A stretch of DNA of 51,835 nt from an uncultured Mucispirillum sp. (GCA_910586745.1 CAJUJZ010000001.1:1-51835), one strand, 5' to 3'. Shown: positions 17,611-27,653, counted from the first letter of the stretch. The notes: generated by a model not told the origin, from the sequence alone. A program made the numbers and translations.

Positions 17611-17919
17611 ATGAAACTGAAATTATTAACTGTTGTATTATTATTTATTGTGGTTGCAGGTTGTTCAACAGTCGTGCCTGTAAACTCTACTTTACCTGTA
17701 ACAGTAACACTTTCTGCAAACGATTTAAAAATAGGGGATAAAATCACTCACACAATACCATACAACAAAAAAGACCCTAATATATATGCAAAAGTGTATA
17801 GAGAAGCTCTTGTAAAATCTGGCTATGATTTTATACTTCTTCCACAGTATGAAATAAAAGATTCTCTTTTTAAAAGCACTATTACAATCATCGGCTATGG
17901 TGCAAATGTAAGAAGATAG
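17611..17919 (+). CDS. Small lipoprotein of unknown function
   Basis: A 102-residue protein with a clear lipoprotein signal: basic start, hydrophobic core and lipobox VAGC at residues 15-18. The mature part has about 85 residues, rich in beta-strand-type sequence, and no family that I recognise. It would be anchored in the inner or outer membrane, facing the periplasm. AAGGTG precedes the ATG. It probably shares the G-tract promoter upstream of the 49-residue gene, so it may be variably expressed. Confidence 0.75.
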   Translation: MKLKLLTVVLLFIVVAGCSTVVPVNSTLPVTVTLSANDLKIGDKITHTIPYNKKDPNIYAKVYREALVKSGYDFILLPQYEIKDSLFKSTITIIGYGANVRR

Positions 17920-17953
17920 TATTTGTGAAAAGTATTATATAAATGTATAAGAA

Positions 17954-17975
17954 AAGCGGGTTTTTACACCCGCTT
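17954..17975. terminator. Bidirectional terminator
   Basis: An 8-bp GC-rich stem (17954-17961 with 17968-17975) with a 6-nt loop, between the convergent lipoprotein and lepB genes. On the minus strand A/T-rich sequence follows. Confidence 0.75.
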
Positions 17976-17982
17976 CTATATA

Positions 17983-18564
17983 TTAATGTATCAAATTAAA
18001 CAGTCTTGAAAATCTAGGACCTTTTTCTCCCCATGACCAGTATATAATAAATGCTTTACCTACGATTGCATCTTCTTTTACATATCCCCAAAATCGGCTG
18101 TCTGCACTGTTATCTCTATTATCACCCATCATAAAATAAAAGCCTTCAGGAACAGTGAATTTTTCTACATTATCAGCTATTGCAAGGTTGTATCCTTCTT
18201 CAAATCGGACATAATCAGGCTCTAATTTTTCGCCATTTCTATATACTGTTTTATCTTTTATCTCAATAACATCACCCGGCACCCCAATAACCCTTTTTAT
18301 GTAATCTACTTTTGGATTAAGCGGGTATTCAAATACAACTATATCATCATGCTCTGGTTTAGAAAATTTATAAGAAAGCTTATTTACAAGTATAAAATCA
18401 CCTATCTGCAGAGTTTCAAGCATAGAGCCTGTAGGGATTGTATACACACCTAAAAAGAAAGTTCTTATAAATATAGCAATAACAAATGCAACAACAATAC
18501 TGTCTATAATCTCTTTTGAAGAATTTTTAGGTTTTTCTTCTATTTTTTTATCTTTTTCTTTCAT
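17983..18564 (-). CDS. lepB: Signal peptidase I
   Basis: LepB removes signal peptides from exported proteins. The 193-residue protein has one N-terminal membrane helix (about 19-40), catalytic Ser47 in PTGSMLETL, catalytic Lys90 in DYIKRVIGVPGD, and the C-terminal MGDNRDNSADSR box. It follows lepA by 1 bp, the classic lepA-lepB pairing. It should process the exported TPR, NfeD, GHL13-like, DUF3015 and DUF4105 proteins of this window. Confidence 0.97.
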   Translation of the reverse strand: MKEKDKKIEEKPKNSSKEIIDSIVVAFVIAIFIRTFFLGVYTIPTGSMLETLQIGDFILVNKLSYKFSKPEHDDIVVFEYPLNPKVDYIKRVIGVPGDVIEIKDKTVYRNGEKLEPDYVRFEEGYNLAIADNVEKFTVPEGFYFMMGDNRDNSADSRFWGYVKEDAIVGKAFIIYWSWGEKGPRFSRLFNLIH

Positions 18565-18565
18565 A

Positions 18566-20371
18566 CTATTTATCTTCTCCTATACGCAGCACTGCTAAAA
18601 ATGCTTCCTGCGGCAGCTCAACAGAGCCTATTTGTTTCATTCTTTTTTTACCTTCTTTCTGTTTCTCTAAAAGTTTTCTTTTACGAGTAATGTCTCCGCC
18701 GTAACACTTTGCAATAACATCTTTTCTAAATGCTTTTACTGTGCTTCTTGCTATTACTTTGTTACCTATTGCAGCCTGAATTGCTACTTCAAACATCTGC
18801 CTAGGTATAACTTCTTTCATTTTTTCAACTAATTCTCTGCCCTTATAATCTGCCTGATCTCTATGCACTATAATAGATAATGCATCAACAGGCTCTTTAT
18901 TTATAAGAATATCAAGTTTTACCAGTTTGCTTTCTCTGTATTCTGCAAATTCGTAATCAAAAGATGCATAACCCCTTGAGCATGATTTTAATTTATCATA
19001 GAAATCCATTACAACTTCCATAAGTGGCAGCATATACTCTAATATAACACGGCTTTGTGACAAAAATTTCATATTAGTCTGCCAGCCCCGTCTTTGCTGC
19101 AGAAGCTGTATTACTGCACCCACATACTCTGAAGGCAGAATTAATGTGGCAGAAATGTAAGGTTCTTCTATTTTTATATAGTTATTTGGGTCTGGCAAAT
19201 CTGCAGGATTATCTACTTCTACACATGTGCCATCAGTTTTATATATTTTATAAATAACAGTGGGGGCAGTTGATATAAGGTTTAAATTAAACTCTCTTTC
19301 AAGTCTTTCCTGAACTATTTCCATATGTAACAGCCCTAAAAAGCCGCATCTGAAACCAAAGCCTAATGCTGCAGAACTTTCTGGCTCAAATGTAATAGCA
19401 CTGTCATTTAATATAAGCTTTTCTATAGCATCACGCAAATCCTGATACTGGTTTGGATCAATTGGATAAAGACCGCAGAAAACAACAGGTTTAACATTTT
19501 TAAAACCGGGAAATGGGTCTTTTGTAGGGTTTTTAGAATGTGTTACAGTATCACCTATTTTTACTTCATGTACATCTTTAATACTTGCAGATATAAAGCC
19601 AACTTCTCCAGGTCCTAATTCTTCCATTTGAGCAGCCTGTGGCAGAAACTTACCTATTTCTATAACTTCATATTCTTTACCTGTCGCCATAAACTGCACT
19701 TTATCACTTTTTCTGATTATGCCGTCCATTACACGAATAAGAATAATAATACCCCTGTATGAATCATACCATGAGTCAAAAATCATAGCTTTTAAGTTTT
19801 TATCTGCATCGCCTTTTGGTGCAGGTACATGTTTTACAATAGCTTCAAGTATTTCTTTTGTGCCGATATTTTCTTTTGCACTGGCTGGTATTGCCCCGCT
19901 TGCATCTATGCCTATAGAGTCTTCTATTTCTGCTTTTACTCTCTCCACATCAGCAGAAGGCAAATCTATTTTATTAATAACTGGAATAAGCTCTAAATTT
20001 TGGTCAACTGCCATAAATGTATTTGCAATAGTTTGAGCTTCTACTCCTTGAGAAGCATCTACAACGACTAATGCACCTTCGCATGCAGCAAGACTTCTTG
20101 AAACTTCATAAGTAAAGTCCACATGTCCAGGAGTATCAATTAAATTAATTATATATTCATTTCCGTCATCAGCTTTATAGTTTAAGCATACTGTCTGGGC
20201 TTTAATAGTAATGCCCCTTTCTCTTTCTATATCCATAGAATCAAGCACTTGTGCTTTCATCTGCCTTTTTTCAAGTGCACCTGTATATTCTATAAGCCTG
20301 TCTGCAATAGTAGATTTGCCATGATCAATGTGGGCAATGATACTAAAATTGCGGATAATTGAAGTTTTCAT
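18566..20371 (-). CDS. lepA: Elongation factor 4 (LepA)
   Basis: EF4 is a ribosome-associated GTPase related to EF-G, proposed to act in back-translocation or in 30S assembly. The 601-residue protein shows the GTPase motifs AHIDHGKST (G1), RERGIT (G2), DTPGH (G3) and NKID (G4), and the LepA-specific tail ending with RKRKLLEKQKEGKKRMKQIG. Length is as expected. It is the first gene of the lepA-lepB operon. Confidence 0.98.
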   Translation of the reverse strand: MKTSIIRNFSIIAHIDHGKSTIADRLIEYTGALEKRQMKAQVLDSMDIERERGITIKAQTVCLNYKADDGNEYIINLIDTPGHVDFTYEVSRSLAACEGALVVVDASQGVEAQTIANTFMAVDQNLELIPVINKIDLPSADVERVKAEIEDSIGIDASGAIPASAKENIGTKEILEAIVKHVPAPKGDADKNLKAMIFDSWYDSYRGIIILIRVMDGIIRKSDKVQFMATGKEYEVIEIGKFLPQAAQMEELGPGEVGFISASIKDVHEVKIGDTVTHSKNPTKDPFPGFKNVKPVVFCGLYPIDPNQYQDLRDAIEKLILNDSAITFEPESSAALGFGFRCGFLGLLHMEIVQERLEREFNLNLISTAPTVIYKIYKTDGTCVEVDNPADLPDPNNYIKIEEPYISATLILPSEYVGAVIQLLQQRRGWQTNMKFLSQSRVILEYMLPLMEVVMDFYDKLKSCSRGYASFDYEFAEYRESKLVKLDILINKEPVDALSIIVHRDQADYKGRELVEKMKEVIPRQMFEVAIQAAIGNKVIARSTVKAFRKDVIAKCYGGDITRKRKLLEKQKEGKKRMKQIGSVELPQEAFLAVLRIGEDK

Positions 20372-20581
20372 TAAATATTCCTGTCCTTAAGTTCTTTATA
20401 ACTTTATTTATTCTTAAAATATGTAGCAGAAAATATAAAATTTAGCAATAAAAAAGGAATAAATGGACTTAAAAAATACTTTTTCAAGACATTATATGGA
20501 TTATATTATGGAGATAATTTTTATTACTAAAAATAAAAATAAACTGTATAATAATATTTAAAGAATATTGTGAGGTTAATA

Positions 20582-20905
20582 TTGATTTCCGTATTAAAAA
20601 CATTCGAAGATGGTTCTGTAGTTAGTTATTGTAAAGGTAGGTTTGATGATTGGTGTGTATATTATGTATCTTCTGATGGTAAGTCACATATTGCACCAAA
20701 AGATACAGATTATTTTGATGTCATTGAAAATCTAGATTTAAAATATTGTAATAGTATCGTGTATGATTTTATATATAATATACTTATTAATGTAACAGAT
20801 GTGGTTGATAATGAGATTTTAAGCTATATTAATCTACAATCAAAAAAATTATATTCAGATGAGTTTTTAGAAGCTGATAAAAATATTACATTTATTTATG
20901 TATGA
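20582..20905 (+). CDS. Hypothetical protein
   Basis: I do not recognise this protein. The frame is open from a GTG at 20570, but GAGG at 20572-20575 followed 6 nt later by TTG (20582) makes a start there more likely, giving 107 residues. It is acidic, rich in Asp, Tyr and Ile, with a FDDWCVYYVSSDGK core and no signal peptide. It lies alone beside the GATC restriction-modification cassette and is as AT-rich as that cassette, so it may belong to the same acquired island. Confidence 0.5.
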   Translation: MISVLKTFEDGSVVSYCKGRFDDWCVYYVSSDGKSHIAPKDTDYFDVIENLDLKYCNSIVYDFIYNILINVTDVVDNEILSYINLQSKKLYSDEFLEADKNITFIYV

Positions 20906-20952
20906 CTGCATAAGAAAATAAGGCTAATACAAAACTTAGAAAGGGTATTTAA

Positions 20953-21048
20953 ATGTCTGGAATATATTGTTTATTAAAAGAAAATAAAAGTATATTTGAT
21001 GCCGCTGACAGTATGTGTGGAAAAAGAGCTAATGTATTAATAGAATAA
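20953..21048 (+). CDS. Possible 31-residue ORF
   Basis: A short frame (starts MSGIYCLLKEN) with two cysteines and no recognised domain. Only a weak AAAGGG lies upstream. It could be a real small protein, or a fragment left at the edge of the restriction-modification island. The remainder of 20906-21123 is AT-rich with nothing I can name. Confidence 0.2.
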   Translation: MSGIYCLLKENKSIFDAADSMCGKRANVLIE

Positions 21049-21123
21049 TATAAAATAAGGGGTATTTTTATGAGAAATAATAAAAATAAATTACTATAAT
21101 ATTTGAGAATATTGATAAAATAT

Positions 21124-21981
21124 TTATTTAATAATCTTTTTTAAAATATTATTGTCTAAATCATTAATATTATATATATGTTGCATATAATTAAAAGTTT
21201 CCCTTAAATTATTTTTTGCACTTTTCCAGCCTAGACCATCAGTTATCCAAATAAAAGTGAAATTTTGTAAATTGTTTGTTTCTGTTGCTATTTCTTTGTA
21301 ACTCCTAGCTGTTTCATTAAGTTTTGAACCACCAGTATTATAAAAATTTACTTCTATTGCATAAATTTTACCATCTTTTTTGATAACAAAATCAAACTTT
21401 TTATTCGCATTTGTTTTTATATATGATAATAAATTTATACCAAATTTATCTTTAAAATCGGCAGTATTTATCTGTGTAAAATAAGTACTATCTTTTATAT
21501 AGCCAGCATTTTGTATATGGCTTTCCACGAGGGTTTCCATTGTTTTGCCTGTTCTATTTTTACGGGCATTAGAATCTAAACCTACTTCAACACCTGTTAT
21601 GTAGTCTTGTAAAGATTTGATTTTAGAGTTTGCAAGTAAATTAAAAAGCCCAGTTTTTTGCATAAATTTAATATATAATTCAATATTTGCATTTTTAAAG
21701 TCTTTGAAATTAATTACATTCTTACCACTGGTATCGTTTACTATAATTTCATATTGTCTAATGGCAAGTAGAATAGGAATACATTGTAGTGTTTCTGGAT
21801 ATTTGTTTACTATATAAGTAAAATCTTGTTTAATGCTTTGACTGCCTATTAAAGAATTTAATATATTTAATTCTACTTTAATGCTATTTATATTTTCATA
21901 TACTTTTTTAAAATCAGTGAAAAAATCATAAGTACAAATGCTATCACTAAAAGTTTCAAGCCATGTATCAAAATTTCTCAT
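21124..21981 (-). CDS. dpnII: Type II restriction endonuclease, DpnII/MboI family (GATC)
   Basis: This 285-residue protein is close in size and motifs to R.DpnII, which cuts unmethylated GATC. Recognisable blocks are IPILLAIR (68-75), GVEVGLDSNARKNRTG (130-145), KKFDFVI with Asp197, AIEVNFY with Glu210, GGSKLNETARSYKE, and FIWITDGLGW. It starts 10 bp after the methyltransferase, an arrangement that would favour methylation before cutting. GATC is almost absent from this window, consistent with long exposure to such an enzyme. Confidence 0.92.
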   Translation of the reverse strand: MRNFDTWLETFSDSICTYDFFTDFKKVYENINSIKVELNILNSLIGSQSIKQDFTYIVNKYPETLQCIPILLAIRQYEIIVNDTSGKNVINFKDFKNANIELYIKFMQKTGLFNLLANSKIKSLQDYITGVEVGLDSNARKNRTGKTMETLVESHIQNAGYIKDSTYFTQINTADFKDKFGINLLSYIKTNANKKFDFVIKKDGKIYAIEVNFYNTGGSKLNETARSYKEIATETNNLQNFTFIWITDGLGWKSAKNNLRETFNYMQHIYNINDLDNNILKKIIK

Positions 21982-21991
21982 TTATAACTTC

Positions 21992-22873
21992 TTAATAATT
22001 GCTGATAAGAAGTTCACTTATGTGTCCTCTATTATTTCCTTTACTATTAATCATTCGAGAGGCATAAATTCTATTAATTTTTTTTGTACGGTATAGATTA
22101 TCAAAAAACATATCATTTATATCGATGTTATGAGGGTCTGAGTTACTTAATAAAATATATGCTCCTTTTTTTTCTATTTTTTCAATAAAATCAGCCAATA
22201 AAATTTGCTCTTTATCATCAAAATTATTATCTGCATATGAAGTAAAAGATGATGTGCTAGTTAAAGGTCTATATGGTGGGTCAAAATATATAAATGTTTT
22301 TTCATCTGCAAAGTCATATACATTTGTATAACTACCTGCAATAATATCTATATGTGTTAATGCTTTTGTAATTGCTGATATGTTTTCTAAACTGTATATT
22401 TTAGGTTTTTTGTATTTACCAGCAGGAACATTAAATATGTTATTTTTATTAACTCTGTATAATCCATTAAAACATGTTTTATTTAAAAAAATAAATAAAG
22501 CTGCTTTGTATGTATCATATTGATTAATCAAGTTATTATATTCTTCTCGTTTATTATAATAAAATTCATTTTGATTTTCATAATCAAGTGATAAATATTG
22601 AGTTTCAAGATGTGATAATATTTCTATTAATTCTTGATGATTATTTTTAATTGTGTTGTATGTATGTATAAGATTTTTATTAATATCACCAATGTATATC
22701 TGGTCTAATTTATATGAGGATATAATATCAAATAATACTGCACCACCGCCAACAAAAGGCTCTGCATACTTAGTGATTGTGTTCCCAAGTCCCTGTGGAT
22801 ACATTTGCCGAATTTGTGGAAGAAGTTGTCCTTTGCCACCAGCCCATTTTATAAAAGGTTTAAGTTGTATCAT
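21992..22873 (-). CDS. dpnM: Adenine-N6 DNA methyltransferase, Dam/DpnM family (GATC)
   Basis: An alpha-class Dam-type enzyme of 293 residues: FIKWAGGKGQL (7-17), SAM-binding EPFVGGGAV (38-46), and the catalytic DPPY at 198-201. Such enzymes methylate the A of GATC. It is paired with the DpnII-like endonuclease, so it is a protective modification enzyme, though it could also affect gene expression. GAGGAC lies before the ATG. Only one methyltransferase is present, whereas the pneumococcal DpnII system has a second (DpnA). Confidence 0.94.
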   Translation of the reverse strand: MIQLKPFIKWAGGKGQLLPQIRQMYPQGLGNTITKYAEPFVGGGAVLFDIISSYKLDQIYIGDINKNLIHTYNTIKNNHQELIEILSHLETQYLSLDYENQNEFYYNKREEYNNLINQYDTYKAALFIFLNKTCFNGLYRVNKNNIFNVPAGKYKKPKIYSLENISAITKALTHIDIIAGSYTNVYDFADEKTFIYFDPPYRPLTSTSSFTSYADNNFDDKEQILLADFIEKIEKKGAYILLSNSDPHNIDINDMFFDNLYRTKKINRIYASRMINSKGNNRGHISELLISNY

Positions 22874-22933
22874 AAGTCCTCGTTAGTGATTTTAGTCTAA
22901 TTTTATAATACATTCGAATTTTTAGCAATAAAA

Positions 22934-22962
22934 AAAGCCCATACAGTGTATGTATGGGCTTT
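22934..22962 (-). terminator. Terminator of the cheV-cpoB operon
   Basis: A perfect 11-bp stem (22934-22944 with 22952-22962) with a 7-nt loop, followed on the minus strand by a T run. It separates cpoB from the restriction-modification cassette, so the latter needs its own promoter. Confidence 0.9.
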
Positions 22963-22982
22963 AAAAATATATAATAAATATT

Positions 22983-23804
22983 TTATGCTCCTAATGTTTG
23001 CAGTTTCTGCCTTGCAAGTGTTGCAGGTTTAGATTTAGGATATTTTTTTAACAAATTCTGAAATGTAGCAACAGCTTCTTGTTTTTTGCCTTGTTTTTCC
23101 TGTACATAGCCTATTTTAAGCATTGCATCAGGAATTTTGTTTGATTTAGGGAATTTATTTATAACATCTTGAAATGCTTTTACAGCATTATTCATATCAT
23201 TAACAGAATAGTAAGTTTCCCCTATCCAGTACTGAGCATTTCCTGCAAGCTGGTCTTTAGGGTATTTTTTAATAAATTCCTGAAACTTTGCTCTTGCTTC
23301 GTTATATTTTTTCTGCCTGTTTAATTCTATGGCATAAGAATAAAGACTGTTTTTTGCAGCACCAGAATCTTCTATTACAACTATCTGCGGTGCTTCTTCT
23401 TTTGGTGCAGCAGGAGCTTTTTCATCAAGAATAATAATATTAGTTAATGGTGCAGAATTGCCTTTTGATGTAGTAGTAGAACTTACATTTTTACTGTTTG
23501 TATCCTGTACAGGTGCTGCTGTTGCCCCTTTGTTGCCTTTTAATACTAATATTTCATTATTAAGATATGCTATTTCTGAACGAAGTTCTGCAATAGCATC
23601 TGCATTTGTAGTAACATCATTCTGCAGGTTTCCACTAGCAGACTGCACATCTTCCATATTCATTTGAGTATCAGTTAAAGATTTTTGAATAACAACAAGT
23701 TCTTCATTAATGTTAGTTAAACTTTTCTTAACAGCATCATTACCAGTATTTGCACATGATGCAGCAAGTAAAGCTATCAATGTAGAAAATAATATTTTTT
23801 TCAT
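22983..23804 (-). CDS. cpoB: CpoB/YbgF-type TPR protein, as a lipoprotein
   Basis: CpoB couples the Tol-Pal system to peptidoglycan synthesis at division. The 273-residue protein has an N-terminal coiled coil (about 25-90), a low-complexity linker, and three C-terminal TPRs (from about 155) with the pattern FQEFIKKYP, FQDVINKFPKS and FQNLLKKYPKS. Unlike enterobacterial CpoB it carries a lipobox (LLAASC, Cys17), so it should be membrane-anchored. No tol or pal gene is in the window; instead it follows cheV by 17 bp. Confidence 0.85.
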   Translation of the reverse strand: MKKILFSTLIALLAASCANTGNDAVKKSLTNINEELVVIQKSLTDTQMNMEDVQSASGNLQNDVTTNADAIAELRSEIAYLNNEILVLKGNKGATAAPVQDTNSKNVSSTTTSKGNSAPLTNIIILDEKAPAAPKEEAPQIVVIEDSGAAKNSLYSYAIELNRQKKYNEARAKFQEFIKKYPKDQLAGNAQYWIGETYYSVNDMNNAVKAFQDVINKFPKSNKIPDAMLKIGYVQEKQGKKQEAVATFQNLLKKYPKSKPATLARQKLQTLGA

Positions 23805-23821
23805 TAAATATACCTCATATA

Positions 23822-24763
23822 TTATTGTTGAGCTATGTTTTTATGTATAATAGTACCTTTATGGTTAAGAACAAAGTCATCAACAGCCTGTATTAAGTCG
23901 CTTAAATCAGGTTTGCCGATAAATCTTGATGCTCCAATATTTAAAAGTTTTCTTTCATTTTCTACACTTACCATGGATGAGAAAACTAATATAGGTACAT
24001 CGTTAAATATATCTTTTTCTCTAGTTTTTCTAACAACATAGTCACCACTGCCGCCAGGCATTTCAAGGTCAGTAATTATAAGGGCAGGTTTTTCTTTCCT
24101 AAGTCTTGTAAGTAAATCTATACCATTTTCAAAAACAACAGTGTTATAGCCTGCACGAGTAAAGCTTCCTTGCAGAAGTTTTCTGATAGTAGGAGAGTCT
24201 TCTGCTAGAAAGATTGTTTTGCCATTTCTATCATAATAGCGTGACATATCTATTTCAGTTGTTTCTCTAACCATAGTAATAGGGTTAATTTCCGCAACTA
24301 TTTTTTCAAAGTCAAGCATTTGAATAAGCCTGTCGTCAATAGTAACAACGCCTAAAACAGAATCTACTATATTTAAATCACTCATATCAGAATAATCTTT
24401 AATATCGCTCCATGTGATACGGTGAATACGAACAACTTCATCAACTAAAAAGCCATTATATGCACCATTAAAATAAGTAACGATTACTTTAGATTTGCTG
24501 AAATCAGGATCCTGCTGACGAACACCTATCCACTGGCCAAGGTTGATAATGGGTACAAGATTTTGGCGGATATTTGCTGTGCCTATGATTGCAGGATGTG
24601 AATCAGGCACTTGAACAGTAGTTTCTGGAAATATTATTACTTCACGCACTTTTGCAACATTTATGCAAAAATGGTATGGCATATTTCCATTATTAATAAT
24701 AAACTCCACGATTTCAAATTCATTTGTTCCTGTTTCTAATAATATACCATGATTTAGAGCCAT
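23822..24763 (-). CDS. cheV: Chemotaxis coupling protein CheV
   Basis: A 313-residue fusion of a CheW-like domain (about 10-165) and a receiver domain (about 185-305). The receiver has the acidic pair in FLAEDSPTIRKLL, the phospho-acceptor Asp in LIITDLEMPGG, and a Lys in RFIGKPD. CheV links chemoreceptors to CheA and helps with adaptation. GGAGAT precedes the ATG. Its presence implies a motile cell, in line with the FleS/FleR-like genes downstream. Confidence 0.93.
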   Translation of the reverse strand: MALNHGILLETGTNEFEIVEFIINNGNMPYHFCINVAKVREVIIFPETTVQVPDSHPAIIGTANIRQNLVPIINLGQWIGVRQQDPDFSKSKVIVTYFNGAYNGFLVDEVVRIHRITWSDIKDYSDMSDLNIVDSVLGVVTIDDRLIQMLDFEKIVAEINPITMVRETTEIDMSRYYDRNGKTIFLAEDSPTIRKLLQGSFTRAGYNTVVFENGIDLLTRLRKEKPALIITDLEMPGGSGDYVVRKTREKDIFNDVPILVFSSMVSVENERKLLNIGASRFIGKPDLSDLIQAVDDFVLNHKGTIIHKNIAQQ

Positions 24764-24977
24764 AAATTATCTCCATTTGTAAATACTATTATTTTTATCA
24801 CATGTTTAAATCTTTTGCAATAAGGAAAATAAAATATTATACTATATATAATAAAAATCAAGACTTTTTATAAGGTGAAATATAAAAATATCTTTAGTAT
24901 ATTTTTAAAATGCATATAAGTTTATAAAAGCTGATATATAAAATTATAAAAAAATGATAAATATATTAAAGTTTTTC

Positions 24978-25005
24978 TTGTAATATTATTGAAAATATGT
25001 AGTAT
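24978..25005 (+). promoter_or_regulatory. Possible promoter of the TPR gene
   Basis: In the 250-bp divergent gap between cheV and the TPR gene, TTGTAA (24978-24983) and TAGTAT (25000-25005) are 16 bp apart. The predicted start of transcription is almost at the ATG at 25014, and no Shine-Dalgarno is visible, which suggests a leaderless mRNA. The rest of the gap is very AT-rich without a clear signal. Confidence 0.35.
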
Positions 25006-25013
25006 TATGTATT

Positions 25014-27653
25014 ATGATGAGAAAGTTATGTTTAGTAATAATTATCCTTATGATAAGCTTCAACAGTCTATGGGCTCAGCAGCTTTTTTTAAGAAAGGAT
25101 AAATATTTTACAGAAGTATATTTAAAGCTTGATAAAAAAAATATCAAAAACATTGAAAAAGGTACAAATCAGGTAATTATATCTTTTCAAAACAGTATTA
25201 AGCAGCCTTTTTCTCAGGATATTAATGATGATTATGTATCAAGCATACAGGGCAGCGACAGAAGCTTTATAATTAATATTAAGCCTGATGCAGAGTTTTC
25301 TATTGTTAATGATGCTGCAGGTGTGAAAGTCGTAGCCACTAAATCTAAAACTAATGAAGATACTCTTTCAAGCTATGGTGTAGCAAAACCACTGCTTTCT
25401 ACAAAATCTCAAGGGCTTGAAGATAAAAATATGCAGGATATGCTTGACCAGGCAGACAGATATATTGCGTCAAAACAGTTTGGGCAGGGTGCTCAAGTGC
25501 TGCAGCAGATACTTGCTTCTACTCAAAATGAGTTTTACAAACAGGAAGCTATGTATAAACTTGGTGAAACATATCTTTTAATAGGACAGTATGACGGCCT
25601 TTATTATGCAAGTGCTTATGAAATATTTGATGAATTTGTTAAGCAGTATCCAGATAACTTCCGCACTCCAGATGCACTGCTTAAATCTGCACAGGCAAAA
25701 GAAGATGCAAACCAGCAGTTTGAAGCTATCAATACATACTTAAAAATATATAATACAGTGCCTGATTTAGAAACAAAAAGAGATGCTTTGAAAAAAATGG
25801 CAGAACTTTATAAAAAAGTAGGTCAGGTTGATAAGGCAATAGAAACATATCTTTCATATCTCCGCAACTTTAAAACAGACCAGGATATTATTAACAGCGA
25901 AGTTGGTCAGATGTATTATGATATGAATGAAGAAAACTTAGCATTTGAATATTTTTCTACATTAAATCTTGATGAACTTTTAAACAGTCCAGATACTACT
26001 CTTGCACGGCTTAATTCTGTGGCAGATACTTTTTATAAAAAGAACAGGTTAGAGCCTGCCTTAAAGCTTTATACACATATATATGAAAAATATCCAGATG
26101 ATGCATCAGCTAATACTGCAATTTTCAGAGCAGCATCTATTCTGCATAATACTGGCAGGGATACAGATGCAGACCAGCTTTTATTAAGACTTAAACAGCT
26201 TTATCCAGACAGAGAAGGAGGCCAGAGAGCTACTATTGAGTATGCAGAAAAATACTTAAATATAAAGCCTTATGAATACTGGAATAAGTTTTTTGAAGAT
26301 TTATTTACAAGGCCTGATTCTTACGGACTTCATGAACAAGCAAAATATATGCTTATAAAAACATTATATAAAGAAAACAGAATGGCAGAAGCTGTTGATA
26401 TGATATCAAACTTTTTAGGAATGTATCCTGAAAGTAAATATTATGATGAGTTAAACACTATAAAAGAAGATTATATGTTTGCTCAGCTTTTAGATGTATA
26501 TAATAAAAAAGATTATGTTACAGCAGAGCCTCTTATAAACAGATTTAATACAGAGTATCCAAACTCTAAATATAAACCTAGAACAGATATTATGCTTAAT
26601 GAAATAAAATACGGCAAAATTGACGACATTTATAAAAATAATGATTATAAAAGTGTAATTTCTTTTGCTAAGGCTCAGCTTGCTTCCCCTGACCCTGCAA
26701 AATACGGAGATATTGCAAGGTGGGAAGCTTTACTTGATGAAGCAACATATAAAGATATTAATGTAATATACGGCTCTAAAAACTTTCCTGCAGCAAGAGC
26801 GGGAGCAAAAGAATATCTTGATAAGTTTAAAAGAGGCAAATACAGAAAAGAAGTTTCTGCAATATTAGAAAATTCTGTGCTTAAACCTATGGAAGAATCA
26901 TACAAGGCTCTTGATTATCCATCAGTTGTGCAGCTTTATGATGCAAATTCTGACTGGATAAGCACATGGAATAATAAAGCTTTTCAAGATAAAGTAAAAA
27001 CTATGGTTGCAATGAGCGTTTACAGGCTTGGTTCACCAAGCAAGGCAAGAACTTTTTATGCTGAAATTACACCAAACCCTTCAAATATGGACTATGCAGT
27101 GCTTGGCTATCTTTTAGGCGATAAAAACTTAAAAGCTGATGTAAACAGCTTTGATAAAGATACATTTAAATATATTACCAGCGAACTGGAACAGCTTGAT
27201 ACCGATATGGCTGTATCACTGCTTGATAAATATACAAGAGATAAAAAATATGCACTCAGCTTAAAATACTCTCTTGCTAAAAATATACCAAGTGATGCAA
27301 AACGCCAGCAAATTCTTATGAGTATATATGATACTGTCAGGCAGGATGCTGGAGCAAGGTTTGAAGGCAGTAATAATGTTTATATGGATATAGGATTAAT
27401 TTTTTACAGGAAAAATGACTTTAAAAATGCAGTGCTTCCATTAAAACAGTTTACTGATAATTATAAGGAAAAAGATGACAGACGAGCAGAAGCTTTATAT
27501 TATCTTGGTAAATCATTTATTAATATGGGTGATATTCAGCGTGGGTATAATTATTATAATGATATAATATCAAATATTCCTTCAAGCATATATGCAGGTA
27601 TAGCAAAAGGCGAGATGGAAGAAGATGAATGGCGTAAAAACCTTAATAAATAA
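25014..27653 (+). CDS. Exported TPR-rich protein
   Basis: An 879-residue protein with a signal peptide (residues 1-21, ending SLWA before QQ), then a strand-rich segment of about 110 residues, then a long array of TPR-like helical pairs with recurring YP/PD turns (for example EFVKQYPDNFRTPDA, FLGMYPESKYYDE). It is probably periplasmic or attached to the outer membrane. It lies 19 bp upstream of the flagellar-type kinase gene. The function is not known to me; a scaffold for envelope or flagellar assembly is possible. Confidence 0.75.
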   Translation: MMRKLCLVIIILMISFNSLWAQQLFLRKDKYFTEVYLKLDKKNIKNIEKGTNQVIISFQNSIKQPFSQDINDDYVSSIQGSDRSFIINIKPDAEFSIVNDAAGVKVVATKSKTNEDTLSSYGVAKPLLSTKSQGLEDKNMQDMLDQADRYIASKQFGQGAQVLQQILASTQNEFYKQEAMYKLGETYLLIGQYDGLYYASAYEIFDEFVKQYPDNFRTPDALLKSAQAKEDANQQFEAINTYLKIYNTVPDLETKRDALKKMAELYKKVGQVDKAIETYLSYLRNFKTDQDIINSEVGQMYYDMNEENLAFEYFSTLNLDELLNSPDTTLARLNSVADTFYKKNRLEPALKLYTHIYEKYPDDASANTAIFRAASILHNTGRDTDADQLLLRLKQLYPDREGGQRATIEYAEKYLNIKPYEYWNKFFEDLFTRPDSYGLHEQAKYMLIKTLYKENRMAEAVDMISNFLGMYPESKYYDELNTIKEDYMFAQLLDVYNKKDYVTAEPLINRFNTEYPNSKYKPRTDIMLNEIKYGKIDDIYKNNDYKSVISFAKAQLASPDPAKYGDIARWEALLDEATYKDINVIYGSKNFPAARAGAKEYLDKFKRGKYRKEVSAILENSVLKPMEESYKALDYPSVVQLYDANSDWISTWNNKAFQDKVKTMVAMSVYRLGSPSKARTFYAEITPNPSNMDYAVLGYLLGDKNLKADVNSFDKDTFKYITSELEQLDTDMAVSLLDKYTRDKKYALSLKYSLAKNIPSDAKRQQILMSIYDTVRQDAGARFEGSNNVYMDIGLIFYRKNDFKNAVLPLKQFTDNYKEKDDRRAEALYYLGKSFINMGDIQRGYNYYNDIISNIPSSIYAGIAKGEMEEDEWRKNLNK

